From Piper betle (taxonomy: Eukaryota; Streptophyta; Magnoliopsida; Piperales; Piperaceae): a stretch of 64,000 nucleotides of DNA. The translations under genes and the position numbers were made by a program. The stretch's first letter is position 1. Every line of letters starts with the position of its first letter. The stretch spans positions 1 to 64,000 of the forward strand of contig JAURVB010001728.1 in assembly GCA_033002965.1 (NCBI GenBank). The letters are read 5' to 3'. The notes below the pieces were generated by a model. That model did not search any database, was not told where the DNA came from, and saw only the letters and a list, made by a program, of their open reading frames with translations. Below are positions 10,377 to 22,807 of the stretch, piece by piece.

Positions 10377-12400
10377 CGATATTTTTGCATTGGGTACCTT
10401 GTTTAATTGAAATCCATTAGCAACACTAAATATTGTAAGCTAATATTATGAATTAGTATTTCTTTCCAAGTTTCTAGTTGTCTCCCAGATTGAGATGGGT
10501 AAAAATTAAAAAATGTGACTCTTTGGCTGAAACATCTACTCTTTTCTATATAGATGGATAAAATTGTTTGACATGAAGATGGCGGACATGGTAGCCCAGG
10601 GCAAGAAGAGGTCACATCTTGCGGTGGTTAGTGGCTAGATCAGAGTCATCTGACGGCCCTTAAACTTGGACAGCCACATCTATTTGGTCGATTTAATACT
10701 TTTTTAAAATTTTTTGTTAAATTAAATCATTTTCTTTTTTTCTGGTAATTAATTATAATTTACCCACTTACCTGGTATATTAAAAAAATAAAACTAATCG
10801 CTTGTTCTCGCTCGCTCATAATTATATATGATTTTCAACTATTTAGTATTCTTTTCGTGACAATTGTCACGTGGCTTAGAATATAATATATTTTAATTAA
10901 AGTTTTTTTATAATATTTATTTATAATACTTGATTTGTATTGTAATAAATATTTAGTTATTCAAGTCTTATATATTATATCTATTTCTAAAAAATTAAAT
11001 ATATTATTATTTATTAATTAGTTGATATTTATCAATTTATTTATGTTAAAAATCTACTTACTGAATATTAATTTAGTATGGGTATGATTTGGATTTTCTA
11101 TTACTAATTTTAATAATAAAAGGGTAAATTTATAATTTAATTTAATTTTATGAACATAAAATAAAAGATAATATTATAAACAATTAAAAGATAATATTAT
11201 TTTTGTGGACAAAAAATAAAAAAATAATATTGTAAAATAAGCATGGGACATGTGGCAACACCTGGTTTAACATTTTTTATTTTATATATTATTATTATTA
11301 TATTATAATATAGACATATTATTACAGAATGCTATAAGTTATAGATATTAAATAAAATATATTATTATTTTAATTCGGACCAACCAATACTTTTTGACAA
11401 CCCATTTACCCGACTTACCCGCTGCACCATTACTTGAAAATCCAAAAAAATTGAGACTTTTGAGTCTATGGTATTGTGCACCATATCTGTTTTAAAATTA
11501 TAACTGATTAGATCTGTTTTTGAATTTTTAACTGGTTAGATCTGTTCTGGGTAATTTGTTGTGAGCTTAGGTGCTCTATATATCTGTTTTCCAAAGTGCA
11601 TTTGATGTCCTCTGCTTTGGTCAAGAAGTGCATTCATTCTCTCTGTTTAATGTCATACTTATGACTATACTCATCCTTTTGTTTTGTGAGATCAATCCTC
11701 TACAATATTTGTAAAGGTTATATTTAGAGTGGATTCAAATTAAAGTATTATGGTACTTTTTTTGTTTAAAGCTAATTTTAATAAAAAAATTAATGTTTAT
11801 TATTTTTGGTTTTATTAGAGTATATCGGTTGTTTTTTTTAAAAAAAAATTGGTTGGTTGGCGGTTGATTGATGATATCAGTTTTTTTAAAAAAAATTTGA
11901 AGATGATTATAATTTTGTTTATGCATAATGTTGTTGTTTCTCTATTATTTACTGTTATGCATTATGCTTTGTGTGTTTATTATGGTCTTTAATTCTTTAT
12001 AAACATATATAGTTATGTTAATGTCCACCGATTCAAAATAGGTTATGAATCACTATTGAACCGGTTTGAATCTATATGATTCAATAATTTTAAGGAAACT
12101 GATTCAACCACCGATTCTGTCTTTTGCAACAATACTTTGATCTCTTATGAAGCTCTATTGTGAATTCTGTAAATCCTTGAATTAAAAAAGGATTGACCGA
12201 TTAACATTTATTATGTGTTTTTCTACATGTGATGTGATAAAATTTTGATTTGTAATTGGTTTTAGAAATGGGAATATGTCTAACGATGATAGAAATTTTA
12301 GTTTATGAGCAGGTTGTCGTGGATGATTATAAAGATTTGCTAGTTCGTCATTGTGTGTTTTTTGCTGAAAAGTCATTTTAAAATCGTTGTATAAACATTT
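10375..12400. other. AT-rich non-coding region upstream of the PIG-C pseudogene
   Basis: Only short open frames are present. The final part probably held the 5'-UTR intron of the PIG-C gene, since a TTTTTTGCAG acceptor-like site lies at about 12409-12418 before its leader. Nothing else is recognised. Confidence 0.5.
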
Positions 12401-12552
12401 TTTACGGTTTTTTGCAGGTGTAGATCTAATTGTCCTGAACTCTACCAGGCTTCACCTTTGGCTCTTCCTACCTCATTTTTTGTTTGAGGGTTACCTGTGA
12501 ACAAAAACATGAGTAGTTCCAAGGTCTGGACTGCATTGATCGGTTGTTAATT

Positions 12553-13763
12553 ATGGATAGCCAATATGAGGCAGGCTTACCTCAACCGAAATGGAGAAAG
12601 TTGCATATGGAGGTATGCAACCTGGGTATGATGACAACTACATCGATGAATCTTTTCTTCAAGACATGGTCATGAATGCAAATGTTGCGAAGAGAGATTT
12701 TAAAAGCCGTTTGTGATTCTGTCGCCATTTATTGTTCTCCGAAATCACTATTGGTCCAATGGGCTTTTAAACGGGACTTGCAATAATTATTATGGGCATC
12801 TTTTAATCTAAAAATTAACTTAAGGAATAAGGCTTTCTCATTACAATCGGTGTAGACAAACCCGGCTCAAACCTGACTCTGATACAACTTGTTGGACCCT
12901 TTAGGCCCATACCCAAGCTCCGAAATCACTATTGGGTTTAATGGGTTTTCAAACGGGATTTGCAATAGGTGTCACGGGCCTCTCTTACTCCAAAAATTAA
13001 CTTAAGGAATAAGACTTTCCCATTAGCCTATATAAAAGTCACCAACAACCTCTACACCGATGTGGGATAAACCCAACGGTTGCCTCTGTTGTTTGTGTTT
13101 GGACTCGTACTTTGACCTCTGGCATTGATGAAATTTCAATCCTTCTACTCAATGTTGGTCTTTTTGTGCTTGGCTTTTTAGTCCTCTTGCTTACTGCTAA
13201 GAAGCTTTCTCTTCACACTCTTTACAAATACATTCTTAACATTTGCTTCTTTATATGTGGCTTATACATTTTGGCTCCTATATATCAGACGCTTAGTAGA
13301 TCTATCAGCTCTGATTTTATATGGGCTTTGCCTTCTTATAGTCCATCTTTTCTTACATGATTACTCTGGTTCAACGGTTAAACCACCAGGTGCTCTCAAC
13401 AATCCAACTTTCAGCGGCAATGTGTCTCTCCATGCTTCTATTGTAGCTTCTGTACTTATTGCATCTCGTCTCCCATTTATTGAACATGTGTTTTCGATTA
13501 TGCTTTTCTCCTTACAGATCTTCCTATTCTCTCCATTGATCATGAACCGTGTTAAAAGGTACTCTTTTAAGCTGCTCCTTTTTGTTTCCTTCATTTTGAT
13601 GGGCCTTGCATTGTGCCTCATTTCCACCCTTCACCGGCTGCTGTTTAGCCTTTTCCTGAGTCTACTGTTTTTTGTCAATGTAATTTGCCCTTACTGGCTT
13701 ATCAAGATACAAGCGTACAAGTTTGAGATCAATGGGCCTTGGGATGAGGCTAAGCTGCTTTGA
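12553..13763 (+). pseudogene. PIGC: PIG-C/GPI2 pseudogene (GPI-GlcNAc transferase subunit), interrupted by a TRIM
   Basis: PIG-C is a multi-pass ER membrane subunit of the GPI-N-acetylglucosaminyltransferase complex, which catalyses the first step of GPI-anchor synthesis. Recognisable segments in order are an N-terminal [23 protein letters not shown] part (12590-12650, needing a frame change near 12600), [18 protein letters not shown] (to about 12700), [13 protein letters not shown] onward (13100-13330), and [11 protein letters not shown] to PYWLI and [11 protein letters not shown] (13340-13760). It ends near the usual C-terminus. At least three frame changes (near 12600, 12702 and 13330) and a TRIM insertion at about 12736-13079 break it. 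The acceptor-like site upstream argues against a processed copy. Some frame changes could be sequence errors, but the insertion inside the coding region could not. Confidence 0.85.
12736..13079 (-). mobile_element. TRIM retroelement remnant inserted in the PIG-C coding region
   Basis: Two related direct-repeat segments (about 12737-12864 and 12890-13078) share CTCCGAAATCACTATTGG, TTAACTTAAGGAATAAG and an ATCGGTGTAGA-type stretch. Between them, on the minus strand, TTGTATCAGAG (12877-12887) lies right beside a CCAACA LTR end. That is the expected place and sequence for a primer-binding site matching initiator tRNA-Met. The minus-strand LTR also shows the CCCACATCGG...TATATAGGC layout common in plant TRIM LTRs. 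There is no coding capacity. One LTR is shorter by about 30 nt at its end. Confidence 0.75.
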
Positions 13764-14668
13764 TATAAAAGAGTGAGAGATGTACAGCCACCCTGCTCTT
13801 GTATCTTGAAATGAATGAAGATTCTCATTTTTGGCGTGGCCTCTGGAAAAGCTTCACTTGGTCATTCTGGAAAAAAATCTTTACTTGTGGGCAATTATCA
13901 GCCTGTGAACAAATTCAGAATGGGAACTGGGAAACATGATGATCTTTCCTATTGCTGTGGAATCTGGAGTAAAGCTGGCATGATTCGAACACCTGGTGCC
14001 TAAGATACTTGGAAATATTGGTTTGGCTCGCTTCAAGGTAGATGAGCTTTTATATTTGTTATATATGTCAATAAACAGGCCCTACCCGTTGCTGTTTGTA
14101 AGCAAATCTAGTCTGAGACATCTCAATTGTTGTTTTAGGCTGACAAACGTTCCTAGAATAAGCTTTTATGTGTTCTTTTCCAAATTGTGCTACAGCTATG
14201 ATGTGCAAAGGCTGGTTTCCATTTTCCTGTAGTCAGGGTCATAGTTGCTTCTTCATTCTTGTAATGAATGGTAAATTGCGTTAAAATGTATGGCAAATAC
14301 GAATCCATTTACCAGTTCGAAGAGATTCATATACAAGTCTACAAATTGCAGCGAGGTATTTTCTTTACTAACTGCATTGCTCTTGATGTTTTTTTAATTA
14401 GACAAAGAAGATAAACTTACCAAGCATTATAATGCGCATAATTTCTTGATCTTAATATTATCTTATCACAATTGACCTACTATATCGTTTGAAATTGTTT
14501 TTGTATTTTTGTGAAGTATTTCATCGAAGTATTTCAGATAAAAATAAAATTTATCGAGGACGATACTCGGTCAATTTATCTATGAAGTATTTCAGATCAA
14601 AAAATTGCAGATCATAAATTGCAGCTGGGAAAGGGGTCAGATGACTCAAATCTCCATCCCATTGATCT

Positions 14669-17600
14669 CTAGGCTTTAAAAGGTGCTTTCCATGATCCCA
14701 TCTTGTGTCCTTTCTGAGCTTCGAGCGGTAGTTGATCCAACGTCTTGACGATATCAAAATAATTAGTATGATAAAAAGAAGTATAAATTGCTGTTTTAAA
14801 AGATGCCATGAAAATTGAGAACTTGAGAAAAATAATAGAGTTTGGTTACCTTAAGGGCCTCCTGAAGGTTTTGTAGAGTCTCATGTACGAGTTTTCGTTT
14901 CTGGGATACATCCTCGGCTTCCTGCAGCAGCTCCTCAAACAATTCCTTTCTACTCAAAGCATGAACCCAAAAGTCAGGATGGTTAAACTACAAATATTAA
15001 CTACATACGCATTTGGGTCTGATTTGTTGTAAATTGCATCTTCTTGCATACCTGTATATTTCTTTGATGAAGATATTATGAAGCCTCGATTTGATTGGAT
15101 TAACCTATAGTAGAGCATTACAGTGTACTTCCATTCAGACACAAGAAGAAAGAATCAAACTTCTTAAGGAAATAAGTTTTTGCCGACTATATGTTGAACA
15201 GATGCAATGCGGGTAATTCCCAAAAATTGTCAGATTCAAACTAGAATTACCATCATCATCATTCAACCTCTTCAAACCTCTTTTTTATTTTCTTTTTTTG
15301 GTTATTGTTTCTCATTTCTTAACTTAATACTTTATCAATGCTTTTGTCAAATCATGGTTAGGATCAAACAAATTTTCTGTCATTGCCTCTCAACCATGTG
15401 TATAAACATAATGCGAAAACAAGAACAGGAGAAATGTCAACAATAAAAATTACCAGGAAATGCATGATAGCTTTAGGTACGTAGTCCTCCACATTTCTTC
15501 TGACAATATCATAATATGATTGCAATAGCAACCGTTTGGCAAGAACCTCAATTGCTTCCTCTTTTGTATGGATTTCTGATGGCCTAAGAACTGCAGGTGG
15601 CTAAATCCAGCACAAATGCAACTAATGAAGAAAACTATCAAACTTTTAACCAACATGTATGATCAGATCATTTAATGCTTTTTGTCACCTCCTTCAAATC
15701 AAACGTAGAGGACGCGGGCTTAGTATAAGGCTTATTTGTTGAGCGGCCATAAAACATGGTAGAAATTCCCGGCGTAATCCAGAGGAAACTCCTGAAATAC
15801 CAGCTGATGCAGCCTTCTCGGAATCTGAAACGGGTGCCTGACTTGCCTAACATTCAGGAAATAAGGCGAAAAAACTATGGGATTCAAAACCAGCACCAAC
15901 CTTCATTCACAATTCTGGACTTGATAAACTAAAGAGTAAACTTATTCAATGCATTACATTGTGTGAAATTAGTTCTTATTTCTCACTGACTCGGAATAGT
16001 AGGAGGACACTCACCATCCCATTTCACCTAGAGACTAAAGAACCACTGGGACTAACAATGGTGGCACAACAGAACTTCTAATGTTGGTCCTAGAAGCTAA
16101 GGTTCAATAGAATTAGTACAATTTAATATAATACTTTATTCTATGGAAGCCATTTTTCTAACTTTTAGTTCTACGGACAAAAAAATTAGAAGCTTTACCT
16201 TCGTATCAGACAAAGTTGCAGCTGGTGGGGAGTCCTTTATACGTAGTCGCGCTTCTTCCAAAGCTCTATTTCCACCAATAAAATTGGGATGTGAAGTATT
16301 GATATAACCCATCTAAAACACAAGGGCGCCTAAATCAGTTATCAAGACAATAGCTACCAAAATTTAACAACTTAAACATTTGCTGGTTTTAATTCCTTGG
16401 ATTATATTCTCCTCCTCCACCATGTCTTTTAGCCCACTTACAAAGAACTATACCTCCATTTCAATAATTTCACGAATCATGTTTTCAGCAGGTTCCAGAC
16501 CATCTTGCAAGAAATTACAAACAACTTCATCTATACGCTTGGCAAGCACCGGAAATCGACTCAGATCATGACCAATACAACTATGACTCATCTGAAATAA
16601 AACAAGCAGCATGTATGACCACAAAATCACTTAAAGTAACAATGCCAGAGACTAACTGGACCCAAAAAGACAATATCAAGACAATCTACACAGTACCTTA
16701 ACTAATTCATGATATATGAACCTTGCACATTGAATGCTTGGATCTAACAGACGCCCAATTTGCTTTCTGATAAGAATTTTGAATGAAGCCTGAATGTTAC
16801 AGTACAAGTGAAATTAGAAAAGAACATATAATTTTCTGTTTAACAGTGTAGAATTGTTTTCTTTACCTCAGGCATAAATAAAGCACATCTAGGACCAGTA
16901 ACATTTTGAATGGCAATGTGAATGTCCTCATCAGATAATTCATCACAGGGATTTGATTCCTGCATAACATCGAGAATGATAAGGTAAAATGGCAGACAAT
17001 ATTGTGAAAATTTGGTTCGACCAGTTGGTCTCAAGTAAAACTAGGGCATCAAAGAGTAACAAATAACATAGAATCAAGACTTTAAACACATGACAATAGA
17101 GTCAATTGTAACAACCACTGATACAAAAAATGCATGATAATGTATAGGTTATGTGCAACCTCCAAACATTTGACAAAGATGGATTGAAAAATGTGGTAAA
17201 TTCGTGCTCCTCCTGAAAGCAGAGAAGTAGGGAGTTCCTCATTTCCTCCCTCAATCATTGACCAAAAAGCTGAAAAAGCAGAAGTGAGAGATAGAATATC
17301 ATCAGCAGGCCACCATGTTTCTTCCATGAAAATGTTGTCAATTTTGGAGAATGAAATTATTAAATGATGAAAACAAAACAGAAAGCCCATTACCTTCACA
17401 ATATTTTGATAATAAGTTCAACAACAGCCCCCCTTCACCTCCCTATTGCAAAATCATAACCTCATATTACTCAGCTTTTATTTATATGTCTATTAAGGTA
17501 CTCAAGAGATAGACCTACACTAGCCTCTGGACTTTCACAATAAGAAGCATATTCTTTTGATACGTCAGCCAACTGATTGCGCACTTCTGCTTTTAATCCA

Positions 17601-20034
17601 GGAAGAACTTTACCTATATGTTGTACGAGAGTCTGCATAGGTAAACAAGTATTATTTTTTGTCATTAAAAAAATACTCGAGCATTAATCCATTCATAATG
17701 ACTAAAAAATGTTAGTTGACCATATACATGAACAAAAAGATGAGTGTAAATCAACAAACTTTGTGAGCTCCCACCTAATCCAAGATTAAGAAGTCTTTAC
17801 CTGATTCAACTTCTTAGCTAATTGCCGGATGCCACAATTATCAAGGATACCATTATACGCCTGCAATAAGCACTAGATTTAGTTAGCCAAAATTGATATA
17901 TAACTAAAATGAGCAATCTGAGATTTTTGGGGAGGGAATTTACAGGTGTAGTGCGAAAAAATTTGTCCTCATTGGCAAGAGCATCCTTTATGTTTCGATT
18001 GTGGATAATATCCTGTTTCAAATTTCTCACAGCATAGCATTTAATAGATCTGTATTCATTCATGAAAGAATAGTCTAATAAAATAAAGCATAATAGAATA
18101 AAGCTTCCACAAAATCGGAACCTACAATTCAAAGCCATATTAAACAAAATGGAAGCAGTAAGATCATATACATAATGGGTTACTGTAAAAGACAACTACA
18201 CTTGAAACCATATCAAAGAGGTTACCTCCTGACAACGATTCACAACTCCAACATACCCAAGTCGAAGAGGGACCACTTTTCCAAGTAGAAAATTACAGGC
18301 ATCGGTGCCTTTATCCATAATATCTAACTGAGCAAAATAAAGGGAAAACAGTAAGGGGACAAAACTTTAGAAGGAAAATCATAAAGTGACTAAAGTCATT
18401 AAACATTCAATATCCTGTTATAGGAACGTACTTTTGTGATCACGCCGATGGTTCGAGAACCTGTCAACACATAAAAAAACCCCTTAGTTTTGAGCGCTAG
18501 AACAATAATATTCTCAACAAAATTTAGTGACATAGATGTCTTAAAGAATTTACCATCTGGGTCGACTGACTTTGCCATCTGAAGTGCATCTGAGTTGGTC
18601 AAGTCAGCGTTTGCAGGACTAACAGCTAAAATTATGCATGTATCACTTTCAACATAAGATCGTATCATAGATCTTATTTGTGACTCAATGTCACTAGGCT
18701 GGTCTCCGACAGGAACCTTTGTAATACCAGGGAGATCTATAAGGGTAATTGTAAGAACATTTGGAGAAAACACTTTAAGCCGTATCTGTTTGTCTGAAAC
18801 TCCCTTGTTTACTCCTGCTTCTCTGTTTGTTTCGTCCTGGAAAACACAAATACAAATGCAACTGAAAAAAACATCTAGTATACAGTGATCATAAAAATCA
18901 AACTTACCACCACCTGGCAATATGCACTGTAACACAAGAAGAAGCCTATTGAAGTTCACATGTACACTAGCTAATTAGGGCAGCTACACAGAACCAACTA
19001 AATTCACATAAAATCATATGAGAACCTAGCGACTGGCTACCTCATAACAAAAATGAGAAACATCAAATTCACATAGAGTCAAATGAGAACCTAGCTACTG
19101 GCTACCTCATAACAAAAATGAGAATCATCTTCCACCATACTATACCGAGCATATGCACTCTATCCACAAACAATAACCACCAGATGGCAAGAAACAAAGT
19201 CCTGACCTAAATATCAATCCATGTGAGGCAAAATAAAGCATACAACATAGGAAAATCAATACATCCTCCAAGGGTTGACACATTTGGGAGACTTTTTGTT
19301 TTCAATCATATACAAAACAACCTCCCTTCCCTTCCCCAGCATTTACTCTTCTAGCAGATAATGTCAGCAGCACAAAACCCTAATTTCCTGGACAAAAATC
19401 TCCAACCAAATTTCAGTGCCTTTTGACTTTCCATGACAAAAGGAGTGTAGCTGGGGTAGCTTGCTGCCACTGGTAGCGGGCGGGCTAAGGAGGGCCGAGT
19501 ACTCAAATCAATCCTATTTTCCTTCTTGTTCATCAATCTGAAATCAAGACAAACACCCCCGATCCCATTCCGCATACAGAGAGCAACTTCATGCTCAGTA
19601 CAATCAAGAATAGAGTTACACTGACAATATCAACAATCATAACAAGAAGTTCAAAAGGAGGGAAGTCGTGAAATTTCTTTCCCCCATTACCTGGATTTCT
19701 TTCCTGATCGCATTGAAGTCGTGAAATTTCCTCCCGGGCAAGTGCAAGAACTCCCCCACTCCCCATCTCCATGATCACCACCCTGTTGCTGACTAGTACC
19801 ACTGCTACAAGTGTTGACCAGCTGCAGCACCAGCGGGCGTCGAGTGCAGATGTCAGACCCGCGGGGCAAGAAGTCCCTCCCCACCAACGCCTCCAACACA
19901 CTGGACTTGCCGCTGCTCTGGCTCCCCACCACCGCCACCTGCGGCAGCTTCACCGGCGAGCTGCCACCTAGCCGCCCGAAGATGTCCTGCAGCTTGTTCA
20001 CCACCGGTATCACCGCCTGCCCAAGCTGCGCCAT
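14669..20034 (-). CDS. DRP3: Dynamin-related protein 3-like GTPase, copy A, 18 exons, about 710 aa
   Basis: Large GTPase of the DRP3 group, whose known members cut mitochondria and peroxisomes. Exons (minus): 20034-19691, 18836-18554, 18460-18432, 18327-18226, 18012-17944, 17860-17801, 17632-17519, 17442-17394, 17269-17160, 16959-16867, 16789-16697, 16591-16454, 16312-16199, 15846-15689, 15600-15454, 15104-15052, 14949-14850, 14743-14669; all junctions are GT-AG. P-loop GSQSSGKSS is at 37-45, DLPGITK at 149-155 and TKLD at about 218. The middle domain and GED ([16 protein letters not shown]) are present. The summed exons are 2131 nt; adding one base in exon 1 (five-C run 19753-19757, plus-strand sense) and one in exon 14 (near 15781) gives exactly 711 codons. 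Compared with copy B it has more replacements and ends about 60 residues after GED without the Ser-rich tail. There is a TAG directly upstream of the ATG. Confidence 0.88.
18999..19130. repeat. Tandem duplication, about 65-bp period, in DRP3 copy A intron 1
   Basis: The segment GAGAACCTAGCGACTGGCTAC plus its surroundings recurs 65 bp downstream as AGAACCTAGCTACTGGCTAC with few differences. It is non-coding and lies between exons 1 and 2. Confidence 0.8.
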
Positions 20035-20513
20035 CTAGAGGAAGGCCAAGAAACCTGCCTTTGTGAGCCAAGCTAAGAAGCAAGTAACAAAACGACAACA
20101 GAGACACGGCAAGCATCAACCGACAATGCAACACTGCGAAGTTATGCTCTTTTGCTCTTTCTTGGTGGCTAAGAATGGGAATGGTCAACCTTGGCGTAGG
20201 TTTGCCAATGGAGGGGGAAGGTTGACCCCTACTTGCTGTGGTTGACTCTTCGTCTTCCCAGCCAAGAGTGAGTGAGCCTTCTCCGGTGTCCAGACCATGC
20301 ATGGGGTGGGGAAGAATTGTTGTCTCCGTAATTATTAACTAATTAATTAATTAGTTAATTAAGGCAATATAGATTATTAATTTAAATTTAAAATTTTGTC
20401 CTAATTAACCGACTTTTTCGAGAAATATTATTATTTTTAGGCCGACCCTGATTTTTAACGATCGGTTGATGATTCGTTGTCGAGTTTTTCGGTCAATATG
20501 TAGTTGTGCGATA

Positions 20514-21410
20514 CTGGGTTGCACGAACCGGCCGATTCCGAGTGGAATCGGCTGATTTAAATCGGATCGGCAGCGCGCCGATCAATTCGGTCGATCCAAT
20601 TTTGGGGCCGAATCGGTCGGCCCCAAATTGGGCTCGGAATCGGGTGATTTCGCCGGATTCCGCCCGATTTAACTCGGAATCGGAATTGGCCGATTTAAAT
20701 CGGAATCGTTTTTTAGTGAATTACTAAAATACCCGGGGTATGATTTTTATTAAATTATTTAAGCATGAGGTAAAATAGTAATTTGGATTTTAAAAACCTT
20801 CGCGCTCGCTCTGTCGCCCTCCGCCGAGCTTCCACCGTTCGACCTCAGCTCCGCCCGACCTTCCGACCACGCCACTGCCATCCAACCTCAGCTTCGCCCG
20901 ACTGGCGGAATGTGTTGTGGAGCGCAAAGGCGAGGAGTTCGGGTGGAATCGATGGCCGCCCTCCGCCGCGCTTCCGCTGCCCGACCTCAGCTCCGCCCGA
21001 CCTTCCGACCTCAACTCCACCCGCCGCCACCCTATTTCTGCCTCCGCCGTGCGTCCCCGACTCCGGGCTCGCCGCCGGCGCGGGTAAAGAGCGGAGGGTA
21101 GCATTCTCGTAATTAAAAGTTGACTCGTGTCTAACTCGATTAAAAAATAATAATTAATTCTAAATAATTTAAAAAAATCTTAAACAATATTTAAAAATAT
21201 CATAAACTATAATACACAGAATAATATCAAAATAACATCAATACCTAATTTTAATATATTTATATTATGAATTGTCAAATTATTATATATGACCGATTAA
21301 ACTAATTTGGACTCATTCAACTGAACCGATTCCTGGTCGATTCAGACCGATTCCGATTCCAACTCCATAAAAAACCGATTCTGATTCCGATTCTGATTCA
21401 TGCAACCATG
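20514..21410. mobile_element. hAT-like non-autonomous element with an 8-bp target duplication
   Basis: The 8-mer GTGCGATA flanks the unit at 20506-20513 and 21411-21418. The unit starts CTGGGTTGCACGAACC, and the reverse complement of its end is CATGGTTGCATGAATC, matching at 12 of 16 positions. An 8-bp duplication and short imperfect termini fit the hAT superfamily. Subterminal regions on both sides are dense in ATCGG/CCGAT motifs (20530-20710 and 21300-21400), as expected for transposase-binding repeats. The core at 20790-21110 is GC-rich with no recognised gene. There is no transposase. Confidence 0.75.
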
Positions 21411-21467
21411 GTGCGATAAGTATCACTAATAGTAGTTAAGAAATTTTGGCACCGATAAGTGTTATTT

Positions 21468-21472
<5 letters not shown>

Positions 21473-21512
<40 letters not shown>
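21473..21512. repeat. (TA)n microsatellite, about 40 bp
   Basis: Near-pure TA dinucleotide tract shortly downstream of the hAT-like element. Confidence 0.9.
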
Positions 21513-21515
<3 letters not shown>

Positions 21516-22424
21516 GTTTAATTATTTATTGAGTTTTGCCTCAGTGTTTACAATAGATTATTTCTCTTAATAATTTGTAGCCTGGGTTTTAATTTTATTA
21601 AATAATTATTAGTAAGTAATGAGATTGATAAATATGTCTTAAAATTAAAATTTTATTTTAAGACTAGATTCAGGTTGAGTAGGAAGACAAAGTATTATAT
21701 TTTGGTTCTTTTAAATTTTTATTATATTTTGATTAGTTGACTTTCTTATTTTTTTACATAAGTACGATTTCATCAATAAGAATAGATATGACGAATTTAA
21801 ATGTGGCAAAATCAAATTTGAGTAAAGGTATTTTTTTCTGGTTTGATGGATTATGAAAGAAAGAAAAATAAAATGCCTAAGAAATAAAAAGAAAATTAAA
21901 TTAATTTTTTATTAATTTTTTCGTATATTTAGTGACGAAGAAAAAAATCGTGAAATACAATTTTCACTTTCTATAACACGAATAATGTATGAAATGTACA
22001 ATTTTTTCAAACTTTTTCTTCTCTTTCTCGCAACCCAAACATACTTAAGTAATCCTACCGAGACCAAAGGGTCTCTTTAGTTTTATATCCAATACAACGA
22101 AATAAAAAAAATTATAGGAAATGGAGATAACAATAAAAGGAAATGAAATAAAATTTTCAAAAATTTTCTTTGACATGTCAGGATAAAGAGAAAATGAAAT
22201 AGATGGGAATTATTTTTTCACGCATACATTTAGTTTGAAAAGAAAAGATAAAAATAATTTAAATAAACAGTATTCAACTTTTTATATATATATAAATCAA
22301 AGGTAACAAAAAATTCACATTTCTATTAATAATACTAATAATAGACAGTCAAAATTTATTTCTCCTCAATGTGAGGAACAAAAAGGAGAAAACCATTCCT
22401 CTTCTCAATCCCAAATCTAATATC

Positions 22425-22456
<32 letters not shown>

Positions 22457-22600
22457 CGATAATCATCTATCAGCGGGCCATTCAAATTGATTTAAGATTT
22501 AGGTAGTAGCTTTAAACTTTAATATTTTTTTAATTTATAAATTAGAGTCAAAGCGAGCTTAATATAATCATGTATTTTAATAACGATTAATTAATTAACA
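21513..22600. other. AT-rich region upstream of RPA43, no gene recognised
   Basis: Short frames only. An (AAT)n run is at about 22425-22450. The last 200 bp before the RPA43 start (22610-22807) turn GC-rich and probably contain its leader. Confidence 0.5.
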
Positions 22601-22807
22601 GTCATCTAAATCTTGTGTTTACAAAACCCAAAATAGAGGGCGTCGTCAGACACCCCCTAACACAACCTCCCTGCTGCACCGCCGGAAAAAAGTCGCCGCC
22701 TTTCTACGTTTTCTCCATCTCCGGCGATAACCCCACCGACGCGCCGCCTCCGGCCGCGGTAGAAAAGCCGCTGATTTTCTTCGCCTTCTCCACCTCCGGC
22801 GACGCCG

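Noticed and set aside
13361..13627. 88-codon minus-strand frame
   Set aside because: Antisense shadow of the PIG-C pseudogene.
14669..20034. Calling DRP3 copy A a pseudogene
   Set aside because: All 36 splice-site ends are intact, the GTPase motifs are kept and no stops occur once two single-base gaps are allowed; its exon sum fits an exact codon count.
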